64,000 bases of DNA from Burkholderia cepacia (GTDB lineage Bacteria > Pseudomonadota > Gammaproteobacteria > Burkholderiales > Burkholderiaceae): NCBI RefSeq assembly GCF_001039005.1, contig NZ_LDWR01000005.1:1-64000 (forward strand), written 5' to 3'. Below, one piece after another: positions 35,328 to 44,032 of the stretch. A program made the translations under genes and the position numbers. How positions within the stretch are numbered: position 1 is the stretch's first letter; each line of letters starts with the position of its first letter. The notes under the pieces are model-generated. The model had not been told where the DNA came from and did not search any database. It was given only the letters and a program-made list of their open reading frames with translations.

Positions 35328-36770
35328 ATGAAGCCAGCCCGCCCTCGCCCGCCTCGCCGCATCCTCGCCCGCTTCGTCGCGGTGTCATGGCGCGACCTCG
35401 CGCTGTCGATCGGCCCCACCGTGCTGCTCGCGGGCGCGGCCGTCTGGCTCGCGGTCAGGCTGATCCAGCCGGCGCCGCCGTCCACGCTCGTGATCTCGGC
35501 CGGGCCGCCCGGCAGCACGTACTGGAACGCCGCGCAGAAATACAAGACCATCCTCGCGAAGAACGGCGTCACGCTCGACGTCGAATCGTCCGAAGGGTCC
35601 GCGCAGAACCTCGCGCGGCTGTCGAACCCGAATGCGGCGGTCGACGTCGGCTTCGTGCAGAGCGGCATCGGCCCGAAGGAGCGAGACGAGCAGCTCGTCT
35701 CGCTCGGCAGCATCGGCTACGTGCCGCTCGCGATCATGTACCGCGGCCCGGTCGTCGCGCGCCTGTCCGACTTCAAGGGCAAGCGGCTCGCGCTCGGCGC
35801 GGAAGGCAGCGGCGCGCGCGAGCTGAGCCTCGCGCTGCTGAAGATGAACGGCATCGTGCCGGGCGGCTCCACCGAGCTGCTGCCGACCGCCGGCGAGGAC
35901 GCCGCGACCGCGCTGCTCGACGGCAAGATCGACGCGGCGTTCCTGTCCGGCGACTCGACGCAGATCCCGGTCATGGCGAAACTGTTCCGCGCGCCCGGCG
36001 TGCACGTGTATTCGTTCACGCAGGCCGAAGCGTACGCGCGGCGCTTTCCGTACCTGACCGCGATCACGCTGCCGATGGGCGTCTACGATCTCGGCCAGAA
36101 CCTGCCGCCCAGCGACATCCATACCGTCGCGCCGACGATCGAGCTGGTCGCGCGCGACTCGCTGCACCCCGCGCTGTCCGACCTGCTGATCGAGGCCGCA
36201 CGCGAAGTGCACGGCCATGCGACGATCCTGCAGCATGCGGGCGAATTCCCGTCGTCGGTGACGCGCGGCTTCCCGCTGTCCGACGATGCCGCGCGCTACT
36301 ACAAGTCGGGCAAGACCTTCCTGTACCGGCGCCTGCCGTTCTGGGTCGCGAGCCTCGTCGACCGGCTGCTCGTCGTAATCGTGCCGCTGATCGTCGTGCT
36401 GATCCCCGGGCTGCGGCTCGTGCCGTCGCTGTACGGCTGGCGCGTGCGCTCGCGCATCTACCGCTGGTACGGCGCGCTGATCGCGCTCGAACGCAGCGCG
36501 CTCGGCGAGCACACGGCCGAGGAGCGCGTCCAGTTGCTCGACGAACTCGACGACATCGAGGAAGCCGTGAACCGGATGAAGATGCCGCTGGCGTACGCCG
36601 GGCAGTTCTACGTGCTGCGCGAGCACATCGGCTTCGTGCGCGAGCGGCTCACCTCGCACGATCAGGACGCGCCGGCGGGGCCGCCGGGCGCGGGCGGCCC
36701 GCCGCACGCAAGCACCGATGCCGCGCTGCCGGCCGGCGATCCCCCCCGGGCGACTCCCGGTTCCGCGTGA
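35328..36770 (+). CDS. TAXI-family solute-binding protein, membrane-anchored
   Basis: 480 residues from the ATG at 35328. An N-terminal membrane helix (residues about 27-45) leads to a TAXI/TRAP-type solute-binding domain: LVISAGPPGSTYWNAAQKYK, VESSEGSAQNLARLSNPNAA and VDVGFVQSGIGP. A second membrane helix at about residues 340-362 (LLVVIVPLIVVLIPGLRLV) is followed by a helical cytoplasmic region, LDELDDIEEAVNRMKMP. No TRAP permease is encoded nearby. This two-helix form differs from soluble TAXI proteins and may be a sensor or scaffold, as inference. Confidence 0.82.
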   Translation: MKPARPRPPRRILARFVAVSWRDLALSIGPTVLLAGAAVWLAVRLIQPAPPSTLVISAGPPGSTYWNAAQKYKTILAKNGVTLDVESSEGSAQNLARLSNPNAAVDVGFVQSGIGPKERDEQLVSLGSIGYVPLAIMYRGPVVARLSDFKGKRLALGAEGSGARELSLALLKMNGIVPGGSTELLPTAGEDAATALLDGKIDAAFLSGDSTQIPVMAKLFRAPGVHVYSFTQAEAYARRFPYLTAITLPMGVYDLGQNLPPSDIHTVAPTIELVARDSLHPALSDLLIEAAREVHGHATILQHAGEFPSSVTRGFPLSDDAARYYKSGKTFLYRRLPFWVASLVDRLLVVIVPLIVVLIPGLRLVPSLYGWRVRSRIYRWYGALIALERSALGEHTAEERVQLLDELDDIEEAVNRMKMPLAYAGQFYVLREHIGFVRERLTSHDQDAPAGPPGAGGPPHASTDAALPAGDPPRATPGSA

Positions 36771-36854
36771 GCGGACGATCCGCGATCATTGCTGCAAGCG
36801 CGCACCGCCGCGTACCATGGAGGCCGCCGTACGCCCCACCCTCTGGAGATCGTC

Positions 36855-37493
36855 ATGACAACCGGCCTCGACACCGCCCAGCCCGCCTGGTTCTTCGACT
36901 TCGTGTCGCCGTTCTCCTATCTGCTGCTCGAACAGCATGACAAGTGGCCGGACGTGCCGTTCGAACCCGTCGCGGTATCGCTCATCGACCTGCAGCGCCA
37001 CTGGGGGCAACGCCCGAGCGCCGACGTGCCGTCCAAGCGCACGTTCACGTACCGTCACGCGTTGTTTCGCGCGGAACAGCTCGGCATCCGCTTCAAGATG
37101 CCGCCCGCGCACCCGTTCGATTCCGACAAGCTGCTGCGCCTCGCGATCGCGCTGCGCGCCGACATCGCGACCGTGCTGGAAATCTTCCGCTTCATCTGGC
37201 GCGACGGTAACGATCCGTCGACGCCGGAAGGTTTCGCGGCGCTGTGCGAACGCGTCGGCGTCGGCCACGGCGACGAACTGATCGAGTTCGAGGAGACGCA
37301 GGCGCAGCTGGCCCGCAACAACGCGGATGCGATCGCGCTCGGCGTGTTCGGCGTGCCGACCTTCTGGATGAACCAGCAGCTGTTCTGGGGCGAGGATGCG
37401 CTGCCGATGGTGCTGTACTGCGCGCGCACGCCGAACTGGCTCGAATCGCGCGAGGTCAAGCGGATCAGCACGCTGCCCAAGGGTCGTGCGTGA
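36855..37493 (+). CDS. 2-hydroxychromene-2-carboxylate isomerase-like protein (DsbA fold, GST kappa type)
   Basis: 212 residues from the ATG at 36855. The start WFFDFVSPFSYLLLEQHDKW has the active-site Ser of the HCCA isomerase/kappa GST group instead of Cys, and the cis-Pro motif is LGVFGVPTFWMNQQLFWGED. Members isomerise 2-hydroxychromene-2-carboxylate in naphthalene breakdown with glutathione, but many homologues act in unknown pathways. No naphthalene genes are nearby. Followed after 69 bases by a LysR regulator on the same strand. Confidence 0.87.
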   Translation: MTTGLDTAQPAWFFDFVSPFSYLLLEQHDKWPDVPFEPVAVSLIDLQRHWGQRPSADVPSKRTFTYRHALFRAEQLGIRFKMPPAHPFDSDKLLRLAIALRADIATVLEIFRFIWRDGNDPSTPEGFAALCERVGVGHGDELIEFEETQAQLARNNADAIALGVFGVPTFWMNQQLFWGEDALPMVLYCARTPNWLESREVKRISTLPKGRA

Positions 37494-37562
37494 TGGCCGG
37501 TATCACGCACGGCAACGCGCGGCTGCGGTAAGGTTACGCTTCCCCCGAATCGCCTCGCACCG

Positions 37563-38510
37563 ATGGAAGACGACGACCGTACCGCCTCGCTCGACATCTG
37601 GCTCGTGCGCGTATTGCGCACGCTGCTGCTCGAGCGCAGCGTCACGCAGGCCGCGCTGCGGCTGAACCAGACCCAGCCCGCGATCAGCACCGCGCTGCGC
37701 AAGCTGCGCGAGACGCTGAACGACCCAATCCTCGTGCGCGGCAAATCCGGGATGGTGCCGACCGAATACGGCGCGTCGCTGCTCGAAGCCGCGCAGCGCG
37801 CGCTGCGCGAAGTCGACTTCATCGCGACGCCGCACGGCGACTTCGACCCGTCGTCGGCACGGCGCACGTTTCGCGTCGCCGCGCCCGACTACCTGAACGA
37901 TTTCTTCATGCCGACGCTGATCGAGCGCTTTCGCGACGCGGCGCCGCATGCGCACCTGGAAATCGATTCGCTGAATCCCGCGCTCGACCACGCAGGCGCG
38001 CTCGAATCGGGCGCGCTCGATCTCGTGATCGGCAACTGGCCGAAGCCCGACCCGCAGTTCGCGCGCCAGGATTTGTTCTCCGACACGATCGTGTGCCTGA
38101 TGCGCGAAGCGCACCCGCTCGCACGGGTGCCGCTCACGCGTGAAGCATATGCGTCGGCCGCGCACGTCGCGCCCACGCCGTACACCGGCGACAAGCGCAA
38201 CGCGATCGAGATCGGCCTGGCACGTGCGCGCCTCACGCGGCGCATCGTGACGACGCTGCCTTACTTCGGGATCGTGCCGCAGGTGCTGCTGCAGTCGGAC
38301 CTGATCTTCACGACGACGCGCCGCTTCGCGACGCACTATGCGCAGCTGCTGCCGCTTGTCGTCGTCACGCCGCCCGTGCCGTTCCCGCGCATCAAGAGCT
38401 ATCTGCTCACGCACCCGCAGCCCGACCGCCCGACCGACATCGCGTGGCTGTGCTCGCTGATGCAGAGCGTGTCCGACGAGCTGACGGTCGCCCGCAGCCG
38501 CAAGCGCTGA
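37563..38510 (+). CDS. LysR-family transcriptional regulator
   Basis: 315 residues. The N-terminal winged helix-turn-helix spans residues 8-70 (RSVTQAALRLNQTQPAISTA, LRKLRETLNDPILVR), and a LysR substrate-binding domain occupies residues 95-300. The recognition pattern with LDIWLVRVLRTLLLE places it near the NodD/LinR-type branch with PBP2 domains for aromatic ligands. Target genes unknown; the isomerase gene just upstream is the nearest candidate. Confidence 0.92.
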   Translation: MEDDDRTASLDIWLVRVLRTLLLERSVTQAALRLNQTQPAISTALRKLRETLNDPILVRGKSGMVPTEYGASLLEAAQRALREVDFIATPHGDFDPSSARRTFRVAAPDYLNDFFMPTLIERFRDAAPHAHLEIDSLNPALDHAGALESGALDLVIGNWPKPDPQFARQDLFSDTIVCLMREAHPLARVPLTREAYASAAHVAPTPYTGDKRNAIEIGLARARLTRRIVTTLPYFGIVPQVLLQSDLIFTTTRRFATHYAQLLPLVVVTPPVPFPRIKSYLLTHPQPDRPTDIAWLCSLMQSVSDELTVARSRKR

Positions 38511-38526
38511 CACGCGGCGCGGCCGC

Positions 38527-38928
38527 TCAGGCCGTGCAGAAGGTTTCCTGCAGATGGGTCCAGCGCACGACGCCCGCCGCGTCGCGTTCAAACACGGCGG
38601 TCGCACGACGTGCGGGCAGCTCGCCCGATGCCGCGTGCTGCGCTTCGAGATAGGTGATCACCGCATGCAATGCGTCGGCCGCGAGCACGCGGGTTTCCGA
38701 CAGCGTGATGCGCAGCCCCGGCTTCGCGCCGGCAAGCTTCGCGAACAGCGCGCGCGTGCCGTCGCGGTCGACTACGCGGCCGTCGGTCAGGATCATCGTG
38801 AAATCGGCAGAGAATGGCGCGAGCAGCGCGTCGAGCGCCGCCGGCGCGGTATCGACGCCGGACAGCCAGCGCTCGATGGCGACGAGGCTCGTTTCGAGCG
38901 CGTCGAGATAGATCGGGTAATCGGACAT
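38527..38928 (-). CDS. SnoaL/NTF2-like domain protein
   Basis: 133 residues from the ATG at 38928. One small alpha+beta cone domain: a helical start (MSDYPIYLDALETSLVAIER), then strands FTMILTDGRVVDRDGTRALF and ITLSETRVLAADALHAVITY, ending in VVRWTHLQETFC. This matches the DUF4440/SnoaL-like group, whose members range from cyclases to ligand-binding proteins. Cytoplasmic. Convergent with the LysR gene and 121 bases downstream of xdhC; no clear link to either. Confidence 0.7.
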   Translation of the reverse strand: MSDYPIYLDALETSLVAIERWLSGVDTAPAALDALLAPFSADFTMILTDGRVVDRDGTRALFAKLAGAKPGLRITLSETRVLAADALHAVITYLEAQHAASGELPARRATAVFERDAAGVVRWTHLQETFCTA

Positions 38929-39049
38929 GGCACCTGCACGGAAAAGCGCGGCCCGGTGCCGCGCGTTGCCGTGCAGTGTATGCAAAAACGCGCGGCCGTG
39001 TGCTGGGGCCGGCTCCCGCTGGTAACGGCCTTGCGCTGGCCGCGCGGCG

Positions 39050-39667
39050 TTACCGCGCGCAGGACACGTCGTCGCGCGCGCGCCCCGACGCGGCCGCCTT
39101 CGCGTCGGCCACCGGCATGCCAGAGCGTGCCTGCAGCAGCTCCGCGCACACGGCCACCGCGATCGCGCCCGGCGCCTTGTCGACGATGCCCGCAACGCCG
39201 ATCGGGCACACCATCTCCACGAGCCGCGCCGGATCGACACCGCGCGCGGCAAGCCGGCGCTCGAACTTCACGCGCTTGGTGCGCGAGCCGATCATCCCGA
39301 AGTACGCGTAGTCGCGCCGCCGCATGATCTGCGCGGCGAGCGAGAAATCGAGCGCGTGGTTGTGCGTCATCACGAGGAAGTACGCGCCGGCCGGCGCCGC
39401 GTCGACGACGGCCTCCGGCGTGTCGGTCGGCTCCGGCTGCACGTTCGGCGGACATTCGTCCGGGAACAGCTCGTCGCGCGTGTCGACCCACTGCACGACG
39501 CACGGCAGCGCGCCGAGCAGCGTGACGAGCGCGTGACCGACGTGCCCGGCGCCGAACAACACGATGTGCATCGGTGCCGGCGCGCCGGTCGCGCGGTTGC
39601 GCTGGCCGGTGCCCTGCGCGAACGTCGGGTTCGGCGCGGCGCGAAGCGAGCGTGCGGGCCCGTTCAT
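39050..39667 (-). CDS. xdhC: Xanthine dehydrogenase accessory protein XdhC, lacking the N-terminal domain
   Basis: 205 residues. The Rossmann-like XdhC C-terminal domain is present (HIVLFGAGHVGHALVTLLGA, FLVMTHNHALDFSLAAQIMR, YFGMIGSRTKRVKFERRLAA). XdhC inserts or sulfurates the molybdenum cofactor in xanthine dehydrogenase. The usual N-terminal XdhC/CoxI domain of about 120 residues is missing; instead the protein starts with about 30 residues of Pro/Arg-rich sequence. The ATG at 39667 has GGAGG five bases upstream, supplied by an intergenic repeat. The loss may follow a deletion at the repeat. Confidence 0.85.
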   Translation of the reverse strand: MNGPARSLRAAPNPTFAQGTGQRNRATGAPAPMHIVLFGAGHVGHALVTLLGALPCVVQWVDTRDELFPDECPPNVQPEPTDTPEAVVDAAPAGAYFLVMTHNHALDFSLAAQIMRRRDYAYFGMIGSRTKRVKFERRLAARGVDPARLVEMVCPIGVAGIVDKAPGAIAVAVCAELLQARSGMPVADAKAAASGRARDDVSCAR

Positions 39668-39751
39668 GTCAGCCTCCGCCGGGCCGCCCCAAGGAGGCTG
39701 ACCGCCCCCGCGGGGGGCAGCGAGCGAAGCGAGCGTGGGGGTCGTTTCATC
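39668..39751 (-). repeat. Burkholderia-type intergenic repeat between xdhB and xdhC
   Basis: A short GC-rich element with inverted pieces: CCCCCGCGGGGG, the CGCTCGCTTCGCTCGCT run, and GGAGGCTGA/TCAGCCTCC. Similar elements are common between genes in Burkholderia genomes, from memory. The same CGCTCGCTTCGC string recurs at the very start of the xdhC frame. Confidence 0.5.
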
Positions 39752-42115
39752 TCAGCCTGCCTGAACCGAACGGGACGCGCGCACCGCACTCACCGCGCGC
39801 AGGATCGACTCGCCGGTGGCCGGCGCGTCGAGCGGCGGGTTCACCTGGTAATCGCCGACCGCCGCGACCGCGTCGCGCACCGCGAAGAACACCGAGAACG
39901 GCAGCAGCAGCGGCGGTTCGCCGACGGCCTTCGAACGGTGGATGCTGTCCTCGACGTTGCGGTTCTGGAACAGCTTCACGTTGAATTCGGGCGGCGTGTC
40001 GTTCACGGTCGGGATCTTGTACGTGGACGGCGCATGCGTCATCAGCTTGCCGCCCTTGTTCCACCAGAGTTCCTCGGTCGTGAGCCAGCCCATCCCCTGG
40101 ATGAACGCGCCTTCGACCTGGCCAACGTCGAGCGCCGGGTTCAGCGACGCGCCCACGTCGTGCAGCGCATCGACGCGCAGCGTGCGCATCTCGCCCGTCA
40201 GCGTGTCGATCACGACTTCCGACACGGCCGCGCCGTACGAGTAGTAGTAGAACGGCCGGCCCTGCAGCTTCGACTGATCCCAGTACAGCTTCGGTGTCGC
40301 GTAGAAACCGTCGGACCACAACTGCACGCGCGCGAGGTACGCCTTCGCGATCACTTCGCCGAACGGCACGCCGTTGCCGCCGACCCACACGAAGTCGTTG
40401 CCGAACTTCACGTCGGCCGCATCGACCTTGCCGTCGCCGAACTGCTTCGCCGCGAACACCGCGAGCCGCTCGCGCAACTGGCGCGCCGCATCCTGCGCGG
40501 CCTTGCCGTTCAGGTCCGAGCCCGTCGACGCGGCCGTCGCGGACGTGTTGGCGACCTTGCTCGTGTCGGTCGCCGTCACGCGGATCCGGCCGAAGCGGAT
40601 GCCGAGCTCGTGCGCGACGACCTGCGCGACCTTGGTGTTGAGCCCCTGCCCCATCTCCGTGCCGCCGTGGTTCACGAGCACCGAGCCGTCGGTGTAGATG
40701 TGCACCAGCGCGCCGGCCTGGTTGAAGTGCGTGACGTTGAACGCGATCCCGAACTTCACCGGCGTGATCGCGATGCCCTTCTTCAGCACCGTGTTGCGCG
40801 CGTTGAATTCGCGCACGCCCGCGCGCCGTGCGCGGTAATCGCTCGTCGTCTCGAGTTCGCCGAGCAGCTCCTGCAGCACGTTGTCCTCGACCGTTTGCCC
40901 GTACGGCGTCACGTTGCGTTCGGTCTTGCCGTACAGGTTCGCATAGCGGACGTCGAGCGGATCGAGGTCGAGCGAGCGCGCGACGTCGTCGAGGATGTAC
41001 TCGATCGCGAACGCGCCCTGCGGGCCGCCGAAGCCGCGGAACGCGGTATTCGACTGCGTGTTGGTCTTGCCGCAGTAGCCGGCGATATCGACATCGCCCA
41101 GCCAGTACGCGTTGTCGAAGTGGCACACCGCGCGCGTCATCACCGGGCCCGACAGGTCGGCCGAAAAGCCGCAGCGCGACGTCATGTCGAGCGCCACGCC
41201 GTCGAGGCGGCCGTCGTCGTCGTAACCGACGTCGAAGCGGTAATGGAAGTCGTGCCGCTTGCCGGTGATCATCATGTCGTCGTCGCGGTCCGGGCGCAGC
41301 TTCACCGGGCACAGCAGCTTCCACGCGGCGAGCGCCGCGCAGCACGCGAACAGGCCCGACTGCGATTCCTTGCCGCCGAACCCGCCGCCCATCCGGCGGC
41401 ATTCGACCAGCACGTTGTGCGACGCGACACCGAGCACGTGCGCGACGAGGTGCTGCATTTCGCTCGGGTGCTGCGTCGAGCAATACACGTGCATCCCGTC
41501 GTCGTCCTTCGGCACCGCGTAGGCGATCTGCCCTTCCAGGTAGAACTGCTCCTGGCCGCCGAGCAGCATCTCGCCCGACTCGCGGTGCGGCGCGTCGGCG
41601 AGCCGCGCGGCCGCGTCGCCGCGCGCGAGCTTCAGCGGCGGAATCACGTAGGTCTCGGCCTTGCGCGCCTCCTGCGCGGTCAGGATCGCGGGCAACTCCT
41701 CGTAGTCGACCTGCGCGCGGCGCGCGGCGAGCCGCGCGGTTTCATGCGACGTCGCGACCACGATGAACATCGGCTGGCCGACGAACTGCACGATGCCCTT
41801 CGCGAGCACCGGGTCGTCGTGGATGATCGGGCCGCAATCGTTGACACCCGGGATGTCGTCGGCCGTGAACACGGCGACCACGCCCGGCGTCGCGCGCACC
41901 GCGTCGAAGTTCATCGACACGATCCTCGCGTGCGGCTTCGCCGACAATCCGAGCGCCGCGTGCAGCGTGCCCGCAACGACCGGAATGTCGTCGGTATAGG
42001 TGGCGCGCCCGCTCACGTGCAGGTGCGCGGATTCGTGAGCGCGCGATACATGCACCTGCGCGGCGTCGGCTTGCGGGTCGAGGGTACTCAGGAACGGTTC
42101 TGCTTGCTGGTTCAT
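39752..42115 (-). CDS. xdhB: Xanthine dehydrogenase, molybdenum-binding subunit
   Basis: 787 residues. The N-terminal a/b hammerhead (HLHVSGRATYTDDIPVVAGT) leads to the molybdopterin-binding domain, with GGFGGKESQ, FRGFGGPQGAFAIEYILDDV and GTEMGQGLNTKVAQV, all conserved in bacterial XdhB. The C-terminal segment DVGQVEGAFIQGMGWLTTEE contains the E-G-A-F motif near the active-site Glu. With XdhA it oxidises hypoxanthine to xanthine and urate in the cytoplasm. 18 bases downstream of xdhA and 84 bases upstream of xdhC. Confidence 0.96.
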   Translation of the reverse strand: MNQQAEPFLSTLDPQADAAQVHVSRAHESAHLHVSGRATYTDDIPVVAGTLHAALGLSAKPHARIVSMNFDAVRATPGVVAVFTADDIPGVNDCGPIIHDDPVLAKGIVQFVGQPMFIVVATSHETARLAARRAQVDYEELPAILTAQEARKAETYVIPPLKLARGDAAARLADAPHRESGEMLLGGQEQFYLEGQIAYAVPKDDDGMHVYCSTQHPSEMQHLVAHVLGVASHNVLVECRRMGGGFGGKESQSGLFACCAALAAWKLLCPVKLRPDRDDDMMITGKRHDFHYRFDVGYDDDGRLDGVALDMTSRCGFSADLSGPVMTRAVCHFDNAYWLGDVDIAGYCGKTNTQSNTAFRGFGGPQGAFAIEYILDDVARSLDLDPLDVRYANLYGKTERNVTPYGQTVEDNVLQELLGELETTSDYRARRAGVREFNARNTVLKKGIAITPVKFGIAFNVTHFNQAGALVHIYTDGSVLVNHGGTEMGQGLNTKVAQVVAHELGIRFGRIRVTATDTSKVANTSATAASTGSDLNGKAAQDAARQLRERLAVFAAKQFGDGKVDAADVKFGNDFVWVGGNGVPFGEVIAKAYLARVQLWSDGFYATPKLYWDQSKLQGRPFYYYSYGAAVSEVVIDTLTGEMRTLRVDALHDVGASLNPALDVGQVEGAFIQGMGWLTTEELWWNKGGKLMTHAPSTYKIPTVNDTPPEFNVKLFQNRNVEDSIHRSKAVGEPPLLLPFSVFFAVRDAVAAVGDYQVNPPLDAPATGESILRAVSAVRASRSVQAG

Positions 42116-42133
42116 TTTCGGTGTTCTCCGTCT

Positions 42134-43684
42134 TCAGACGCGCGCCGCGTCGGCGCCGGCTTCGGCGGCCACTTCACGCACATTCAGGGCTTGCGGCGGC
42201 AGCGGGTCGTGCGGGCGCGTCTCCAGCCAGAATCGGTACATCAGGTTCTTCGCGGTATCGAGGCGGTACGTGCTCGTCGCGCGCATGTCGGACAGCGGCT
42301 GGTAATCGCGCTCGAGCGCCTGCATCGCGGCCTGCGCGGTGGCTTCGTGCCACACCGCGCCGTCGAGCACGGCTTCGGTATGCGTCGCGCGCTTCGGCGT
42401 CGCGGCCATCCCGCCGAACGCGATGCGCGGCTCGCGCACCGTATCGCCGTCCGCGATGAACGCGAACGCCGCGCACACGGCCGAGATGTCGGAGTCGAAG
42501 CGCTTCGACAGCTTGTACGTGCGGAACTGCAGCTTCTCGCGCGCGCCGGTGCGGGTCGGCACCTTCACGCCGACGACGAATTCGTGCGGCGCCATGTCCT
42601 TCTGCTGGTAGCCCGTGTAGAGCGCCTCGAGCGGCAGCTCGCGCACCGTATCGCCGCCGCGCAGCACGACCCGCGCGCCGAGCGCGATCAGGCCGGGCAT
42701 CGAATCGCCGATCGGCGAGCCGTTCGCAACGTTGCCGCCGATCGTGCCCGCGTTGCGGATCGGCAGCGACGCGAAGCGCTTCCACATCTCGGTCAGTTCC
42801 GGGTACGTGCCGGCCAGCGCCGCATACGCCTTCTCGACCGTCACGCCCGCGCCGATCTCGATCCAGTCGCCGCGCTCCACGAGGCGCTGCAGTTCGGCGA
42901 TCTGGCCGACGTAGATCAGGTCGTCGAGCCGGCGCATCTGCTTCGTGACCCACAGGCCGATGTCGGTGCTGCCCGCGAGGATCCGCGCGTCGGGCCGCTC
43001 GGCCTTCAGTGCGGCCAGCGCGTCGAGCGTGCGCGGCGCCGCGAAGCGAGCGCCGTTGATCGTCGTGTAGTCGAAGGTGTCGTCGCGCTTGAGCGATGCG
43101 AGCGTGCGAGCGAGCGCGGCCGTGTCGACCGGTGCCGACGGTGCCGGCGCGTCGAACATCTGCACCGCCGCGTCGACGATCGGGCGATAGCCGGTGCAGC
43201 GGCACAGGTTGCCCGTCAGCGCATCGGCGATCTCGGTGCGCGTCGGCACGTCCTTCGCCTTCGCGCACGTGCTGGCGCTCGCGCAGCCTTCGTGGCCGTG
43301 CTTCTCGTACAGCGCCCACATCGACATCACGAAGCCGGGCGTGCAGAACCCGCATTGCGAACCGTGGCAGTCGACCATCGCCTGCTGTACCGGATGCAGC
43401 GCGCCGTCCGGCTGGCGCAGGTCCTCGACCGTCAGCAGCGCCTTGCCGTCGAGCGTCGGCAGGAACTGGATGCACGCGTTGACGGCCTTGAACTCGACCG
43501 CGCCGGCGTCGGTCAGCTCGCCGACGACGACCGTGCACGCGCCGCAGTCGCCTTCCGCGCAGCCTTCCTTGGTGCCGGTGCAATGCGCGTCCTCGCGCAG
43601 GTATTGCAGCACGGTGCGGGTGACGTCCGCGCCGCTGACTTCGCGGATCGCGTGACGATGGTAGAAGCGAATCGGCTCACTCAT
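42134..43684 (-). CDS. xdhA: Xanthine dehydrogenase, iron-sulfur and FAD subunit
   Basis: 516 residues from the ATG at 43684 (a TTG 18 bases upstream is not preferred). Two [2Fe-2S] clusters are bound by C42, C47, C50, C71 and by C111, C114, C161, C163; the FAD domain spans about residues 205-375 with AGSTDIGLWVTKQ and GTIGGNVANGSPIGDSMP. A CO-dehydrogenase flavoprotein C-terminal domain follows. Passes electrons from the molybdenum centre to NAD. First gene of the xdhABC operon, with a 258-base region to the divergent MFS gene. Confidence 0.96.
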   Translation of the reverse strand: MSEPIRFYHRHAIREVSGADVTRTVLQYLREDAHCTGTKEGCAEGDCGACTVVVGELTDAGAVEFKAVNACIQFLPTLDGKALLTVEDLRQPDGALHPVQQAMVDCHGSQCGFCTPGFVMSMWALYEKHGHEGCASASTCAKAKDVPTRTEIADALTGNLCRCTGYRPIVDAAVQMFDAPAPSAPVDTAALARTLASLKRDDTFDYTTINGARFAAPRTLDALAALKAERPDARILAGSTDIGLWVTKQMRRLDDLIYVGQIAELQRLVERGDWIEIGAGVTVEKAYAALAGTYPELTEMWKRFASLPIRNAGTIGGNVANGSPIGDSMPGLIALGARVVLRGGDTVRELPLEALYTGYQQKDMAPHEFVVGVKVPTRTGAREKLQFRTYKLSKRFDSDISAVCAAFAFIADGDTVREPRIAFGGMAATPKRATHTEAVLDGAVWHEATAQAAMQALERDYQPLSDMRATSTYRLDTAKNLMYRFWLETRPHDPLPPQALNVREVAAEAGADAARV

Positions 43685-44032
43685 GTCTCTATGATTCTTC
43701 AAATGGGGGGCAAAGCGGCCTGCGCGGGGCGCTCGACCGACGTTTTTCTGACAGTTTGAACGCTATCACCATCAAATTCCGCAACCCATAGCCCATCACG
43801 CATGGGGCCCATATAACTGCCGCGATATGAGCGCCGGGGCCGCCCGGCGCCCCTTCGCACGGGGCTCTGCGCGCCGTCCCGACATGCTCTCGCCGGTCCG
43901 TGAGCGATGAAATCGGGTCGTGATTAACTAAATGGTACCTGCGTGAAAACCGGTTCCATGGGAAAATCCCGATTCCGCTTTTCGCCGTCTTCCGTTCCGT
44001 CACGCTCCGTTTCGCTCAATCGTTCCGACCCC

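Noticed and set aside
39356-43759. Very long open frame (about 1,467 codons) on the plus strand
   Set aside because: It is antisense to xdhA and xdhB and has the Arg/Ala/Val-rich composition expected of shadows of GC-rich genes.
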